DNA of 64,000 nt from Bacteroidota bacterium (lineage in GTDB: Bacteria; Bacteroidota; Bacteroidia; AKYH767-A; OLB10). The first letter of the stretch is position 1, and the number at the start of each line of letters is the position of its first letter. The stretch is from NCBI GenBank assembly GCA_024643795.1, contig JAHEMF010000004.1, forward strand, positions 1 to 64,000, written 5' to 3'. Of the stretch, positions 54,340-63,760 are shown piece after piece. The position numbers and the translations under genes were made by a program. The notes under the pieces were generated by a model. That model was not told the origin of the DNA, did not search any database, and saw nothing but the letters and a program-made list of their open reading frames with translations.

Positions 54340-55479
54340 GTGAAAATTGCAATAAATACACGACTGCTGATTAAAGACAGATTAGATGGTATTGGCTGGT
54401 TTACATACCATACAACCAGACTAATGTGTCAAAATCACCCTGAGGTTGAATTTTTGTTCATATTCGACCGCCCTTTTGACCCTTCGTTTATTAACTCTCC
54501 AAATATCACCCCTGTATATTCGGGTCCGCCCGCACGTCATCCATTCTTATATTATCTCTGGTTTGAACACTCACTTCCGCGAATATTAAAAAAACACGAT
54601 CCTGATATCCTTATAAATCCTGATGGGTTCATGAGCCTCTCCACTAATATCCCACAAATACCAGTGATTCATGACCTGAACTTTGAGCATTTTCCAAAAG
54701 ACCTTCCATTCTTTTACCGCCACTATTACAAGTTCTTTTTCCCTCGTTTTGCAAGATCAGCAAAACGAATTGCAACAGTTTCAGAATATTCGAAAAATGA
54801 TATCTGCAACCTGTATCATGTTGATGATAATAAGGTAGATGTTGTTTATAACGGAGTTAATGAAATATATGCCCCCATTACTGATGAAGTTCAAACTCTG
54901 ACACGATCAAAAGTCACGGGAGGTTCGCCTTACTTTTTGTTTGTTGGTTCTCTACACCCTCGTAAAAATATTTCCAACATGCTTAAAGCTTTTGATCGCT
55001 TCAGAAAAAGTGTTTCAGATGCATATAAAATGGTAATTGTTGGAAATAAAAAATGGTGGACTGCTGACCTTGAGGAGACTTTTAATAAAATGGAAAATAA
55101 GTCCGATGTGATTTTTCTTGGCAGACTACCTGTGGAGGAACTAAAGCTGGTATCGGCATCAGCTTTTTGTTCATTGTATGTTTCAACATTTGAAGGATTT
55201 GGTGTACCTATAGTTGAATCGATGAGATGCGGCGTTCCTGTAATCACATCTAATGTGACATCTATGCCGGAAATTGCCGGCAATGCTGCATTACTGACCG
55301 ACCCATTCGATCCGGAAGGAATAGCCCAACAAATGCTCATGTTAACAAAAGATCAGGATCTAAGAGATAGCTTGATCAAAAAGGGTATAATTCGTGCTGA
55401 GGAATTTTCATGGCACCGAACTTCATCATTACTTTGGGATTGCGTATTGAATTCCGGAACCAAATTCAAAAACAAATAA
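54340..55479 (+). CDS. Glycosyltransferase, GT4 family
   Basis: I take the GTG at 54340 as start (GTG AAA ATT) because no ATG precedes the first strand IAINTRLLI. The acceptor domain (about 1-175) and donor domain with FLFVGSLHPRKNISNMLKAF (in part, about 200-219) and the Glu-rich motif STFEGFGVPIVESMRCGVPV (about 283-302) are typical of GT4. The 379-residue length fits. It is the first gene of a plus-strand unit with tdh (33 bases), cysS and a glutaminyl cyclase. The sugar transferred is unknown, and the functions in the unit are unrelated. Confidence 0.9.
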   Translation: MKIAINTRLLIKDRLDGIGWFTYHTTRLMCQNHPEVEFLFIFDRPFDPSFINSPNITPVYSGPPARHPFLYYLWFEHSLPRILKKHDPDILINPDGFMSLSTNIPQIPVIHDLNFEHFPKDLPFFYRHYYKFFFPRFARSAKRIATVSEYSKNDICNLYHVDDNKVDVVYNGVNEIYAPITDEVQTLTRSKVTGGSPYFLFVGSLHPRKNISNMLKAFDRFRKSVSDAYKMVIVGNKKWWTADLEETFNKMENKSDVIFLGRLPVEELKLVSASAFCSLYVSTFEGFGVPIVESMRCGVPVITSNVTSMPEIAGNAALLTDPFDPEGIAQQMLMLTKDQDLRDSLIKKGIIRAEEFSWHRTSSLLWDCVLNSGTKFKNK

Positions 55480-55512
55480 CCTTACCTTTGTCCTCATTAT
55501 AGGAGTAAATAT

Positions 55513-56487
55513 ATGCCCGATAAAGATAACATACTGGTCATAGGTGCAGCAGGCCAAATTGGAACGGATCTCGTTCTTCGACTTCGCCAGGAACTTTCAG
55601 CCAGTCAGGTCATTGCAACTGACGTAAAGGATCTGCCTGCAGGTGAACTTTTAGAAAGCGGCCCATTTCAGGTGCTGGATGTTCTTGACTATAACGCAGT
55701 AGCTAAGGTCATTGATCAAAACCAAATAACTCAAGTCTATTTACTTGCAGCACTTTTATCGGCCACAGCCGAACAAAATCCAAAATTAGCGTGGAAGCTT
55801 AATATGGAAGGATTGTTCAATGTGCTGGATATTGCCCGTGAGAAAAAACAATTTAAAATGTTCTGGCCAAGCTCTATTGCTGTTTTTGGCCCAACAACAC
55901 CAAGTAATCTTACACCTCAGCACACTGTAATGGAACCCGTTACAGTTTACGGTGTAAGTAAGCAGGCTGGTGAAAGATGGTGTGAATATTATAATCAAAA
56001 ATATAATATTGATGTTCGTAGTCTAAGATATCCGGGACTCATCAGCTATAAATCGCCTCCCGGAGGAGGCACTACCGATTATGCTGTAGATATATTTCAT
56101 AAGGCAGTACTTGATAAGCACTACAATTGTTTTCTATCTAAAGATACTATGTTGCCTATGATGTATATGCCTGATGCATTGGACGCCACTTTACAGCTGA
56201 TGAATGCAGAATCATCAAGTATAAAAATAAGATCATCATATAATATAAGTGCATTAAGCTTTACACCTGAAATGCTTGCTAAAGAAATTGCAAAACATAT
56301 TTCTGATTTTAGCATTGACTATGCTCCTGACTTTCGTCAAAAAATTGCAGACAGTTGGCCCGGCAGTATCGATGATAGTTTTGCAAGAGAACAGTGGGGA
56401 TGGAAAGAAACTTTCGGGCTTTCTGAAATGACCGAAGACATGATAGCACATATTCAGGAACGTTATGCTTTAGGTGCCAACAAATAA
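55513..56487 (+). CDS. tdh: L-threonine 3-dehydrogenase (SDR type)
   Basis: The 324-residue product is an extended SDR with the NAD-binding motif GAAGQIG (11-17), the catalytic YGVSK (about 152-156; Tyr and Lys) and the distinct RYPGLISYKSPPGGGTTDYAV region (in part) of the short-chain threonine dehydrogenases found in Bacteroidota and other bacteria. It oxidises threonine to 2-amino-3-ketobutyrate, which Kbl then cleaves. A non-specific epimerase is the alternative, but the PGGGTTDY element makes threonine dehydrogenase likely. cysS follows after 2 bases. Confidence 0.9.
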   Translation: MPDKDNILVIGAAGQIGTDLVLRLRQELSASQVIATDVKDLPAGELLESGPFQVLDVLDYNAVAKVIDQNQITQVYLLAALLSATAEQNPKLAWKLNMEGLFNVLDIAREKKQFKMFWPSSIAVFGPTTPSNLTPQHTVMEPVTVYGVSKQAGERWCEYYNQKYNIDVRSLRYPGLISYKSPPGGGTTDYAVDIFHKAVLDKHYNCFLSKDTMLPMMYMPDALDATLQLMNAESSSIKIRSSYNISALSFTPEMLAKEIAKHISDFSIDYAPDFRQKIADSWPGSIDDSFAREQWGWKETFGLSEMTEDMIAHIQERYALGANK

Positions 56488-56489
56488 TT

Positions 56490-57953
56490 ATGAATAAATC
56501 GCTGTATATTACCAACACACTTTCCAAAAAGAAAGAGCTTTTTGAACCATTAAACAGCCCGTTTGTAGGCATGTATGTATGTGGCCCGACAGTATCCGGC
56601 GAGTCGCATCTGGGTCATGCCAGACCTTATGTTACGTTTGACCTTGTTTACAGATACCTCACCCATCTTGGTTACAAAGTCCGTTATGTAAGAAACATCA
56701 CGGATGCCGGACATTTTGAAGAAGAAGGAAGAGAGTCGGAAGACAAAGTCAATATTAAAGCGAAACTGGAGAGAATAGAACCCATGGAGCTGGTACAAAA
56801 GTACACCAACTTGTACCATGACATGATGGATCTGCTCAACTGTGAAAGACCAGGAATTGAACCTACTGCAACCGGACATATTGTGGAGCAGATAGAAATG
56901 ATAAAAATTATCATTGCAAAAGGACTTGCATATGAAGTAAACGGATCAGTTTACTTTGATGTGACTCGTTATGCCAAGGATAATGATTATGGTAAATTAA
57001 GTGGTCGTGTTATTGATGACATGATAGCCGGATCCAGGGAATTGGATGGACAGAATGAAAAAAGAAATGCTGCCGACTTTGCACTGTGGAAAAAGGCTCC
57101 CCCTGAACATATTATGAGGTGGCCAAGCCCGTGGGGAGATGGTTTTCCCGGATGGCACATTGAATGTTCAGCAATGGCAACTAAATATCTTGGTGCTACA
57201 TTCGATATCCATGGCGGTGGAATGGATCTGCTGTTTCCGCATCATGAAAGTGAAATAGCTCAATCTAAGACTGTTTCAGGCAAAAACCCTGTAAAATACT
57301 GGATGCACAATAACATGATTACCATTAATGGCAGAAAAATGGGTAAATCATATAACAACACAATCACTCTTCGAGAAATGTTCTTTGGCGGACATCAATT
57401 ACTTGAAAGAGGTTATGACCCAATGGTTATTCGATTTTTTATTCTTCAAACGCACTACCGAAGTACACTCGATTTTTCTAACGAAGCATTACAAGCATCT
57501 GAAAAGGGGCTTCAAAGACTACTTAATGCTTTTGAGTCCATTGACAAAATCACACCTGCGACAGAATCTTCTGTAGAGCTTGAAAAGATCCGGACAGATT
57601 GTTATAAAGCAATGGATGATGATTTCAATTCTGCCATTTGTATTGCCAACCTGTTTGAGCTGGCCAGAATTTGCAATTCCGCTGTTGATGGTACAGAATC
57701 TATGACAAAGGAAGACATTGATAATGCAAAAGAAATATTTGACACCTTTCTGTATCAGGTTTTAGGAATCAAGGCAATTAAAAAAGATGTTTCCGGTGAC
57801 ATGGAAAGCCTTATGAAAATAATGCTTTCCATCAGAGATGAAGCCAAGCAAAAGAGGGATTTTAGCACCTCAGATAAGATCCGGGACGAACTCCAGAAAC
57901 TTGGTATAGCTGTCAAGGATACAAAGGATGGTGCAACCTGGAGTAAGAACTGA
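56490..57953 (+). CDS. cysS: Cysteinyl-tRNA synthetase
   Basis: A class I aminoacyl-tRNA synthetase of 487 residues with MYVCGPTVSGESHLGHAR (the Cys and HLGH zinc/ATP motif, about 28-45), the HIECSAMA zinc cysteine, the HGGGMDLLFPHHE block and the KMSKS-equivalent GRKMGKSYNN. It charges tRNA-Cys in the cytoplasm. It sits 2 bases after tdh and 9 bases before the glutaminyl cyclase gene, so all three are very likely one transcript. Confidence 0.97.
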   Translation: MNKSLYITNTLSKKKELFEPLNSPFVGMYVCGPTVSGESHLGHARPYVTFDLVYRYLTHLGYKVRYVRNITDAGHFEEEGRESEDKVNIKAKLERIEPMELVQKYTNLYHDMMDLLNCERPGIEPTATGHIVEQIEMIKIIIAKGLAYEVNGSVYFDVTRYAKDNDYGKLSGRVIDDMIAGSRELDGQNEKRNAADFALWKKAPPEHIMRWPSPWGDGFPGWHIECSAMATKYLGATFDIHGGGMDLLFPHHESEIAQSKTVSGKNPVKYWMHNNMITINGRKMGKSYNNTITLREMFFGGHQLLERGYDPMVIRFFILQTHYRSTLDFSNEALQASEKGLQRLLNAFESIDKITPATESSVELEKIRTDCYKAMDDDFNSAICIANLFELARICNSAVDGTESMTKEDIDNAKEIFDTFLYQVLGIKAIKKDVSGDMESLMKIMLSIRDEAKQKRDFSTSDKIRDELQKLGIAVKDTKDGATWSKN

Positions 57954-57962
57954 TCAATTGCC

Positions 57963-58976
57963 ATGAACAGAATCGTAAGTCAATTGCTTCATCACCGTTA
58001 CATCATACTCATATTACTCGTAATTACTATTTGGGGATGCCAGAGCGAAAAAGCAAATGATAAAAAAAGCGATCCGCCATTGTCCACCTATAAGCCGGTA
58101 ACGATCAATGTTCCTCCTTTTAATAAGGATTCTGCATACTATTATGTTAAACATCAGGTAGAATTTGGTCCCCGGATTCCCGGCAGTAAAGCTCATCTTG
58201 AGTGTTCTGAATGGCTTGCAGAGAAGTTGAATTCTTATGGCCTTGATGTAACCATACAAAAAAGTGTGGCCACCACTTTTGACAAAAAGAAATTTGATCT
58301 GTATAACATTATCGGAAGCTACAACCCAAAATCAACAGAACGTATTTTATTATGTTCTCACTGGGATACCAGACCATTTGCTGACCGCGATGAAGGTGAA
58401 AATTATAATAAACCTTTTGATGGCGCCAACGATGGTGCAAGTGGTGTTGGAGTACTGCTTGAGATCGCCCGACAGATATCAATAGCTAAACCTGCCATTG
58501 GGATTGATATCATCTTTTTTGACCTGGAGGATTATGGCAATTCTGCTATTGATGAATCCTGGTGCCTTGGTGCTCAGTATTGGGCAAAAAACCTGCATAA
58601 ACCCGGATATTATGCACGGTTTGGGATATTATTGGACATGGTAGGTGCAAAGGGCGCTACCTTTCCAAAAGAAGGAACTTCTATGTATTATGCATCCGGA
58701 ATAGTGGATAAAGTATGGGGGATAGCTCAGCGCAAGGGGTATGGTGAAATGTTCACAAATCAAACTACATCCCCAACAACCGATGATCATCTTTATGTAA
58801 ATCGCGATGCCAATATTCCTTGCATCAACATTGTGCATTATAATGCCTCAAAAAGAGATTACTTCCCTCACCATCATAGAGTAACTGATAATATGGATAA
58901 TATTGATCCAACTGTACTGGATGCCGTTGGTAATACTTTGCTGCAAGTGATCTTTGAAGAAAACGCAGGTATCTAA
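57963..58976 (+). CDS. Glutaminyl-peptide cyclotransferase (M28 family) lipoprotein
   Basis: A lipobox-like signal ends IWGC (Cys26) and puts the enzyme in the periplasm or on the outer membrane. The zinc-site motifs are intact: SHWDTRPFADRD (H118 region), FDGANDGASG, LEDYG and the late HHHRVTDNMDNID. The 337-residue length fits the bacterial type II glutaminyl cyclase. It converts N-terminal Gln to pyroglutamate in exported proteins. That matches the Gln at position +1 of many secreted proteins in this window. The gene ends 10 bases from the convergent ppk2 gene. Confidence 0.88.
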   Translation: MNRIVSQLLHHRYIILILLVITIWGCQSEKANDKKSDPPLSTYKPVTINVPPFNKDSAYYYVKHQVEFGPRIPGSKAHLECSEWLAEKLNSYGLDVTIQKSVATTFDKKKFDLYNIIGSYNPKSTERILLCSHWDTRPFADRDEGENYNKPFDGANDGASGVGVLLEIARQISIAKPAIGIDIIFFDLEDYGNSAIDESWCLGAQYWAKNLHKPGYYARFGILLDMVGAKGATFPKEGTSMYYASGIVDKVWGIAQRKGYGEMFTNQTTSPTTDDHLYVNRDANIPCINIVHYNASKRDYFPHHHRVTDNMDNIDPTVLDAVGNTLLQVIFEENAGI

Positions 58977-58986
58977 GATCTCTGGA

Positions 58987-59730
58987 TCATTTCATGTTGG
59001 TTTTGAGCTCAGGATATTTTGGATCCATTTCCTTCAGTGTCTCCAGAATCTTTTTCGCAATAAGGTATTCCTTGTACCAATTTTTATCTGAAGGAATAAT
59101 ATTCCACTCAATCTTATTGCATTTTTCAAAAATAGATTCGTATACGTCCAGATAGTCATCCCATTTTTTTCTTGCTTCCCAATCGGCATCTTTATGTTTC
59201 CAGAATTTAACAGGATTAGTCATTCTTTCCTTCAACCTTTCTTCTTGATCATCAAGTGATACATGAAGGAAAAACTTAACAACTTGTATTCGGTTTTCTA
59301 CCAACATAGATTCAAAATCATTGATCTGACCAAATCTTTTTTTAATGACCTTTTCACTGATATAACCTTCAACTGTTGGTACAATTATATCCTCATATTG
59401 AGAACGGTTAAATACATGTATCATCCCGTAAGGAGGCACATTTTGATGAATTCTCCATAAAAAGTCGTGTGCGTATTCTATGGGCGTCGGTTTTTTAAAG
59501 GCGATCACATGGCATCCCATAGGATTCACCTCGGCAAACACTTTTTTTATGGCTCCATCCTTCCCCGCAGCATCCATCCCTTGTAAAACCACCAGAAGGC
59601 ATTGATCTGCCTCAGCATACAACTTTTGCTGGAGTTCGCCAATTGCTGAAATATATTTTGCAGCTTCAGAACGGCATTCTTCTTCATTCACTCCTGATGC
59701 TGGACCTGTATCTGTTTTCTTTAGATTCAT
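58987..59730 (-). CDS. ppk2: Polyphosphate kinase 2 family protein
   Basis: The 247-residue product has the Walker A loop GMDAAGKDG (51-59), the MIHVFNRSQYEDIIVP lid block (about 107-122) and Walker B region typical of PPK2. It uses polyphosphate to phosphorylate nucleoside di- or monophosphates, or makes polyphosphate from them. A single domain of this length fits class I or III; the class cannot be decided by eye. The ATG overlaps the stop of the upstream DUF502 gene (ATGA). Confidence 0.92.
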   Translation of the reverse strand: MNLKKTDTGPASGVNEEECRSEAAKYISAIGELQQKLYAEADQCLLVVLQGMDAAGKDGAIKKVFAEVNPMGCHVIAFKKPTPIEYAHDFLWRIHQNVPPYGMIHVFNRSQYEDIIVPTVEGYISEKVIKKRFGQINDFESMLVENRIQVVKFFLHVSLDDQEERLKERMTNPVKFWKHKDADWEARKKWDDYLDVYESIFEKCNKIEWNIIPSDKNWYKEYLIAKKILETLKEMDPKYPELKTNMK

Positions 59731-60335
59731 TTCATGTCTGTTACACCACCTGAAATTACAAATTTCATCATGTCTGTTCCGGAAGCATTCAGCTTTACAA
59801 TGTTTTTACTTTCAATGATGATCAGTTGACCGTTAAATCCATATGAGAACGGAAGATAAACCGCAACCTTTTCGTCAGGTATTCCTATCTGTGCAAGGTC
59901 ATAGCCCGTCACAAAACCTATTCTCTCAACTTTCGGGTCATTAGCAACTGCTACAAGAACAGGCTGTGTAAATCGTTTTTTCTCTCCCACAAAAGCTTCT
60001 ACCAGGTCCTTTACCGCAGTATAAATGACCTTCAGCAATGGTGTTTGTTCCATCATTTTTCCAACAAAACTGAACAACGGGGTTGCCACCAAAACTGATC
60101 CAAAATAACCGAGCACCGTGATACCGAGGAATAAAACCACAATTCCAACACCTGGAAGTTCAAATTCATGCAAACCCGGCAATTTTACTGGCAGGCTTAA
60201 CGGAATAATGTTGTCAATCCATACAACAGCTTTAATCAGAACAACAAAAGTTACTGTAATAGGAACAATTATCAATAACCCCTGAAGAAAGTAGTTTAAG
60301 ACCTGCTTCATTAATGAGCGTTTAGAATTTTGCAT
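59727..60335 (-). CDS. DUF502-family membrane protein
   Basis: The 202-residue product has two N-terminal membrane helices (about 12-35 and 58-83) and a C-terminal beta-rich part with the family patterns FVTGYDL and AVYLPFSYGFNGQLIII (in part). An internal ATG (codon 9, at 60311) is an alternative start. The function of this family is unknown. It is translationally coupled to ppk2 through an ATGA overlap, so a link to polyphosphate or nucleotide metabolism is possible but unproved. Confidence 0.88.
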   Translation of the reverse strand: MQNSKRSLMKQVLNYFLQGLLIIVPITVTFVVLIKAVVWIDNIIPLSLPVKLPGLHEFELPGVGIVVLFLGITVLGYFGSVLVATPLFSFVGKMMEQTPLLKVIYTAVKDLVEAFVGEKKRFTQPVLVAVANDPKVERIGFVTGYDLAQIGIPDEKVAVYLPFSYGFNGQLIIIESKNIVKLNASGTDMMKFVISGGVTDMK

Positions 60336-60427
60336 TGATTTTTATTTGTTATCGGAAAATTATACGCACCTAATAATTTACGAAGATATGATTTGAGATA
60401 TATTGGCCTCTAAAGAAGCCATTGAAA

Positions 60428-62329
60428 TTAGTATGCCCTCTCGTTACTACCTTTCATGTAGTTAAGAAAAGCCCTGTTAACGACCTTATTGCCACCCGGA
60501 GTTGGATAATCTCCTGAAAAATACCAGTCACCAGAGTGATGAGGGCAGGCTTTGTGCAGGTCCTCAATAGACTGATAAATGATCTCTACATCTGCGTGCA
60601 TGTCTGGAGGAGTAAGACGTACTGCTATCTGTTTGCTAATCTCATCTGCCGTAAAGGGTGCGTATAGTTCCTTCACATAATTACGGATCTCATCAGCAGG
60701 CTTTGACTCCTGCTCCTTACATTTCTGATAAACCTCTTCAATAAGACCTTCCATGTTATTTTTCTCCAGCAGATCAATAGCAGCCTGAAATGCAACAAAA
60801 TCTTTTAGTCGGGCCATATCAATACCATAACAATCAGGGTACCTGATTTGAGGAGAAGAAGACACAATAATTATTTTCTTCGGTTTGGCCCTGTCAAGCA
60901 TTCTTAAAATACTTGTTTTCAAAGTCGTACCTCTTACAATTGAATCATCAATAATAACTAAATTATCAAGGTCTTCTCTTACTGTACCATATGTAATATC
61001 ATAAACATGTGCCACAAGGTCATTCCTGTGTGAATCGTCGGTTATAAATGTCCGAAGCTTGGCATCTTTAACCGCAACCTTTTCGGCTCTGGGCCTGATA
61101 GAAATAATTTCTTCCAACCTTTCAGGCGTGATATTGGGACCTTCTTTCTGGATCTTGGTTATCTTAACTTCATTCAGATAATCCTCAATACCTTTCATCA
61201 TTCCATAAAATGCTGACTCTGCTGTATTTGGAATGTACGAAAAGACGGTATTTTTTAGATCGTAATCTACTGATTCGAGTACAGAAGGACACAATAACCT
61301 ACCAAGCTCTTTTCTTTCGTTGTAAATGTCAATATCACTTCCACGTGAGAAATATATCCTTTCAAAAGAGCATGCCTTCTTTTCACCCGGCTCCCTGAAT
61401 GGAACCATCTCCACCTTACCTGATTTTCTCACAATTAAAACATGTCCCGGTTTCACTTCATGAAGATCCTCAACCTTTAAGTTGAAAGTAGTTTGAATGG
61501 CAGGCCTTTCAGAAGCTGCAACCACAACCTCATCATCAGCATAATACCATGCAGGACGAATACCATTCGGGTCACGCATCACAAATCCATCACCATGTCC
61601 GAAAAGTCCTGAGATCACATAACCTCCATCCCAGCTTTTTGCCGCTCTGGTAAGGATCCGCTGAATATCAATACTGGATGCTATTTTTCTGGATATCTCA
61701 GTATTTGAGTAATCTTCCTGTTTGTATCGTTTAAAAAGCAATTCATTTTCTTCATCCAGAAAGTGTCCGATCTTTTCAAGTACTGTAACCGTGTCTGACT
61801 TTTCTTTTGGATGCTGACCTAATTCCAACAGTTGTCCTAAAAGCTGATCAACATTGGTAAGATTAAAATTACCGGCGACAACAAGGTTCCTGCTCATCCA
61901 ATTATTTTGTCTCAAAAATGGATGACAACTTTCTATGCTGTTTTTCCCGAAAGTGCCATAACGTAAATGTCCGAGAAATAGCTCACCTGTGAACTGTAGA
62001 TTTTCTTTAAGCCATACCGGATCCTTAGACTGCTCGGGAAATTCCTTGATTGCTTCGTTAAAACGGCTGTTTATTGAATTAAAAATATCAGCAATGGGTT
62101 GGGATGCATTACTCCTAATTCTGTTTATGTATGGGCTGCCAGGTGATACTCCCAATTTTATGCATGCAACACCTGCGCCGTCCTGACCACGGTTATGCTG
62201 CTTCTCCATTAAAAGGTATAATTTATTTACCCCATAAAAAGCCGTACCATATTTGTCCTGGTAGTAAGAAACGGGCTTAAGCAACCTAATGAACGCTATA
62301 CCGCATTCATGTTTTAGGGCATCACTCAT
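60428..62329 (-). CDS. purF: Amidophosphoribosyltransferase (PurF family, long form)
   Basis: Class II glutamine amidotransferase domain: nucleophile Cys9 in HECGIAFIR, exposed by removal of eight residues, then EKQHNRGQDGAG (about 42-53). Phosphoribosyltransferase domain: the PRPP motif VIIDDSIVRGTT (about 440-455) and SSSPQIRYPDCYGID (in part). At 633 residues it is longer than the typical 470-510. The additional length is spread over the amidotransferase and C-terminal parts, and similar long forms occur in Bacteroidota. It makes phosphoribosylamine, the first purine step. Motifs are intact. Confidence 0.9.
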   Translation of the reverse strand: MSDALKHECGIAFIRLLKPVSYYQDKYGTAFYGVNKLYLLMEKQHNRGQDGAGVACIKLGVSPGSPYINRIRSNASQPIADIFNSINSRFNEAIKEFPEQSKDPVWLKENLQFTGELFLGHLRYGTFGKNSIESCHPFLRQNNWMSRNLVVAGNFNLTNVDQLLGQLLELGQHPKEKSDTVTVLEKIGHFLDEENELLFKRYKQEDYSNTEISRKIASSIDIQRILTRAAKSWDGGYVISGLFGHGDGFVMRDPNGIRPAWYYADDEVVVAASERPAIQTTFNLKVEDLHEVKPGHVLIVRKSGKVEMVPFREPGEKKACSFERIYFSRGSDIDIYNERKELGRLLCPSVLESVDYDLKNTVFSYIPNTAESAFYGMMKGIEDYLNEVKITKIQKEGPNITPERLEEIISIRPRAEKVAVKDAKLRTFITDDSHRNDLVAHVYDITYGTVREDLDNLVIIDDSIVRGTTLKTSILRMLDRAKPKKIIIVSSSPQIRYPDCYGIDMARLKDFVAFQAAIDLLEKNNMEGLIEEVYQKCKEQESKPADEIRNYVKELYAPFTADEISKQIAVRLTPPDMHADVEIIYQSIEDLHKACPHHSGDWYFSGDYPTPGGNKVVNRAFLNYMKGSNERAY

Positions 62330-62482
62330 AGTGGGTTACCTGAAGTGCAAAGTTACGAATTATAGATGAATCAGATACATCCCTCATAATCGCTAGCTCC
62401 CTAATGATCACGACACTGTGATTTACCCAGGAATGAACATGCTTTTAAACCAAATGGGAGGTGATGCTGATAATATTAAAAT

Positions 62483-63379
62483 TCAACTTTTTATATACCA
62501 CCCTTTAAGGCTGTTACCAACCCCACATGCATTTAAAATCCCGTTTATAGCTGTTTTTGCAACACCTGCCATCCGGTTCGAATCCATGGTAACCCTGATC
62601 CTTTCATCAGAAGTGTCCTGCGAAATATAGTGTCCCGACTGCTTTCCATTCTTTCTCCTTAAACTTTCCTGAATCCGGGTAATGCTGATGCCTGCTGATT
62701 GAAGTTTCAGTTTTTTAAATCCGCATTTTGTTAGTAGATAATTTACAGTCTTAGGTGTATAATATGATAAATGATCAGGGTAATCCAAAACGTTGTAATT
62801 GCTCTTAAGTAAATATCTTTCTAACGCATTGAAATTTGGTGTAGTGAAAAAAAATAATCCTCCCGGTTTCAGGATTCGGTTTATCTTAAGCATCTCGCTA
62901 ACAGGGTCATTGAGATGCTCAAGCAATTCAAATGCTGTAACCACATCAAATGTGTTTTCAGGAAACCAGGTATCATCGAGATCTCCATGGTATACGTTCA
63001 GCCCATTCCTCCGCAACCCTTCAACAGATTCTTTTGAAACCTCATTCCCTGCAGCATCCCAGCCCAGCTCAGTGGCAGTAGCTAGAAAAAATCCTCTTCC
63101 ACACCCAACATCAAATAACTTTTTACCTTGCACAACTGATTGGAATTTTTCTAATAATTCTACATACCTTGACTTGGTTATAGGAGAAAAATATTTATTA
63201 AAGTTATATCCTGCATAATGTTTTTCCAACTCAGCTTCCGTGGGTATACGTTTGCTAAAAACAAAGCCTAATGGATGACTTTGCACCAAATATTGTTTTT
63301 CATAGCCTTTCATTTCGCGAAGATCATTTGATCCGCTAAGTGGGCAACTATTTAAAAATGAAATTTGATCCTGATGCAT
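62483..63379 (-). CDS. Class I SAM-dependent methyltransferase
   Basis: Motif I is LFDVGCGRGFFLATATELG (about 88-106), with VTAFELLEHLNDP (about 141-153) and LKPGGLFFFTTPN as later blocks; these are typical of Methyltransf_11/12. The N-terminal 60 residues with the SCPLSGS start and KQYLVQSHPLGFVFSKRIPT (in part) belong to a cysteine-containing leader seen in glycan or polyketide methyltransferases. The 298-residue protein lacks signals and membrane segments. The acceptor is unknown. Confidence 0.88.
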   Translation of the reverse strand: MHQDQISFLNSCPLSGSNDLREMKGYEKQYLVQSHPLGFVFSKRIPTEAELEKHYAGYNFNKYFSPITKSRYVELLEKFQSVVQGKKLFDVGCGRGFFLATATELGWDAAGNEVSKESVEGLRRNGLNVYHGDLDDTWFPENTFDVVTAFELLEHLNDPVSEMLKINRILKPGGLFFFTTPNFNALERYLLKSNYNVLDYPDHLSYYTPKTVNYLLTKCGFKKLKLQSAGISITRIQESLRRKNGKQSGHYISQDTSDERIRVTMDSNRMAGVAKTAINGILNACGVGNSLKGWYIKS

Positions 63380-63495
63380 TATGATATTCCCCTCACACTA
63401 CTAAATCAATGATGTCTTGTGATAAGATTAAATTAATTATCAGTTATTATAACAATTGTCAAAAATGGTTATTCTTATTCAGTTGAATTGACTTT

Positions 63496-63651
63496 TCAAT
63501 TATTCCTTTTCTTCAAATAGCTAGCCATAATAATACCAAACCCAGTACCCATCGCAAGACCAACAGGGATGTTTTTCAAAGCACTTCCTATTGCTGTACC
63601 AACTCCGGCTCCAATAGCGATTCCCAAGCCGATGTAATTCTTTCCTTTCAT
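63496..63651 (-). CDS. 51-residue glycine-zipper-like membrane peptide
   Basis: An open frame from ATG 63651 to TGA 63496 encodes 51 residues. It starts basic (MKGKNYIG), continues as two hydrophobic segments rich in glycine with GxxxG-type spacing (GLGIAIGAGVGTAIGSAL; VGLAMGTGFGIIMASYL), and ends KKRNN. The glycine-rich helix pairs suggest a small membrane peptide that packs as a helical hairpin or oligomer. I cannot prove expression, as no promoter is evident. Confidence 0.55.
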   Translation of the reverse strand: MKGKNYIGLGIAIGAGVGTAIGSALKNIPVGLAMGTGFGIIMASYLKKRNN

Positions 63652-63760
63652 TATTACCTATCTAAATTTTGAATAGCCCTTTCCGGCATGACTAAGTAAG
63701 CTGAAAAATAGAAACAAATCACACCATTTCTTAAGTAATCATCAATAATAATGATACGAT

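Noticed and set aside
62575-62585. GGTTCGAATCC, which looks like the T-loop of a tRNA gene
   Set aside because: It lies in the coding sequence of a well-supported methyltransferase and no acceptor, D-arm or anticodon stem can be built around it.
62418-62630. Plus-strand open frame opposite the end of a methyltransferase gene
   Set aside because: It mainly overlaps the real gene, has no recognisable domain and no promoter or ribosome signal.
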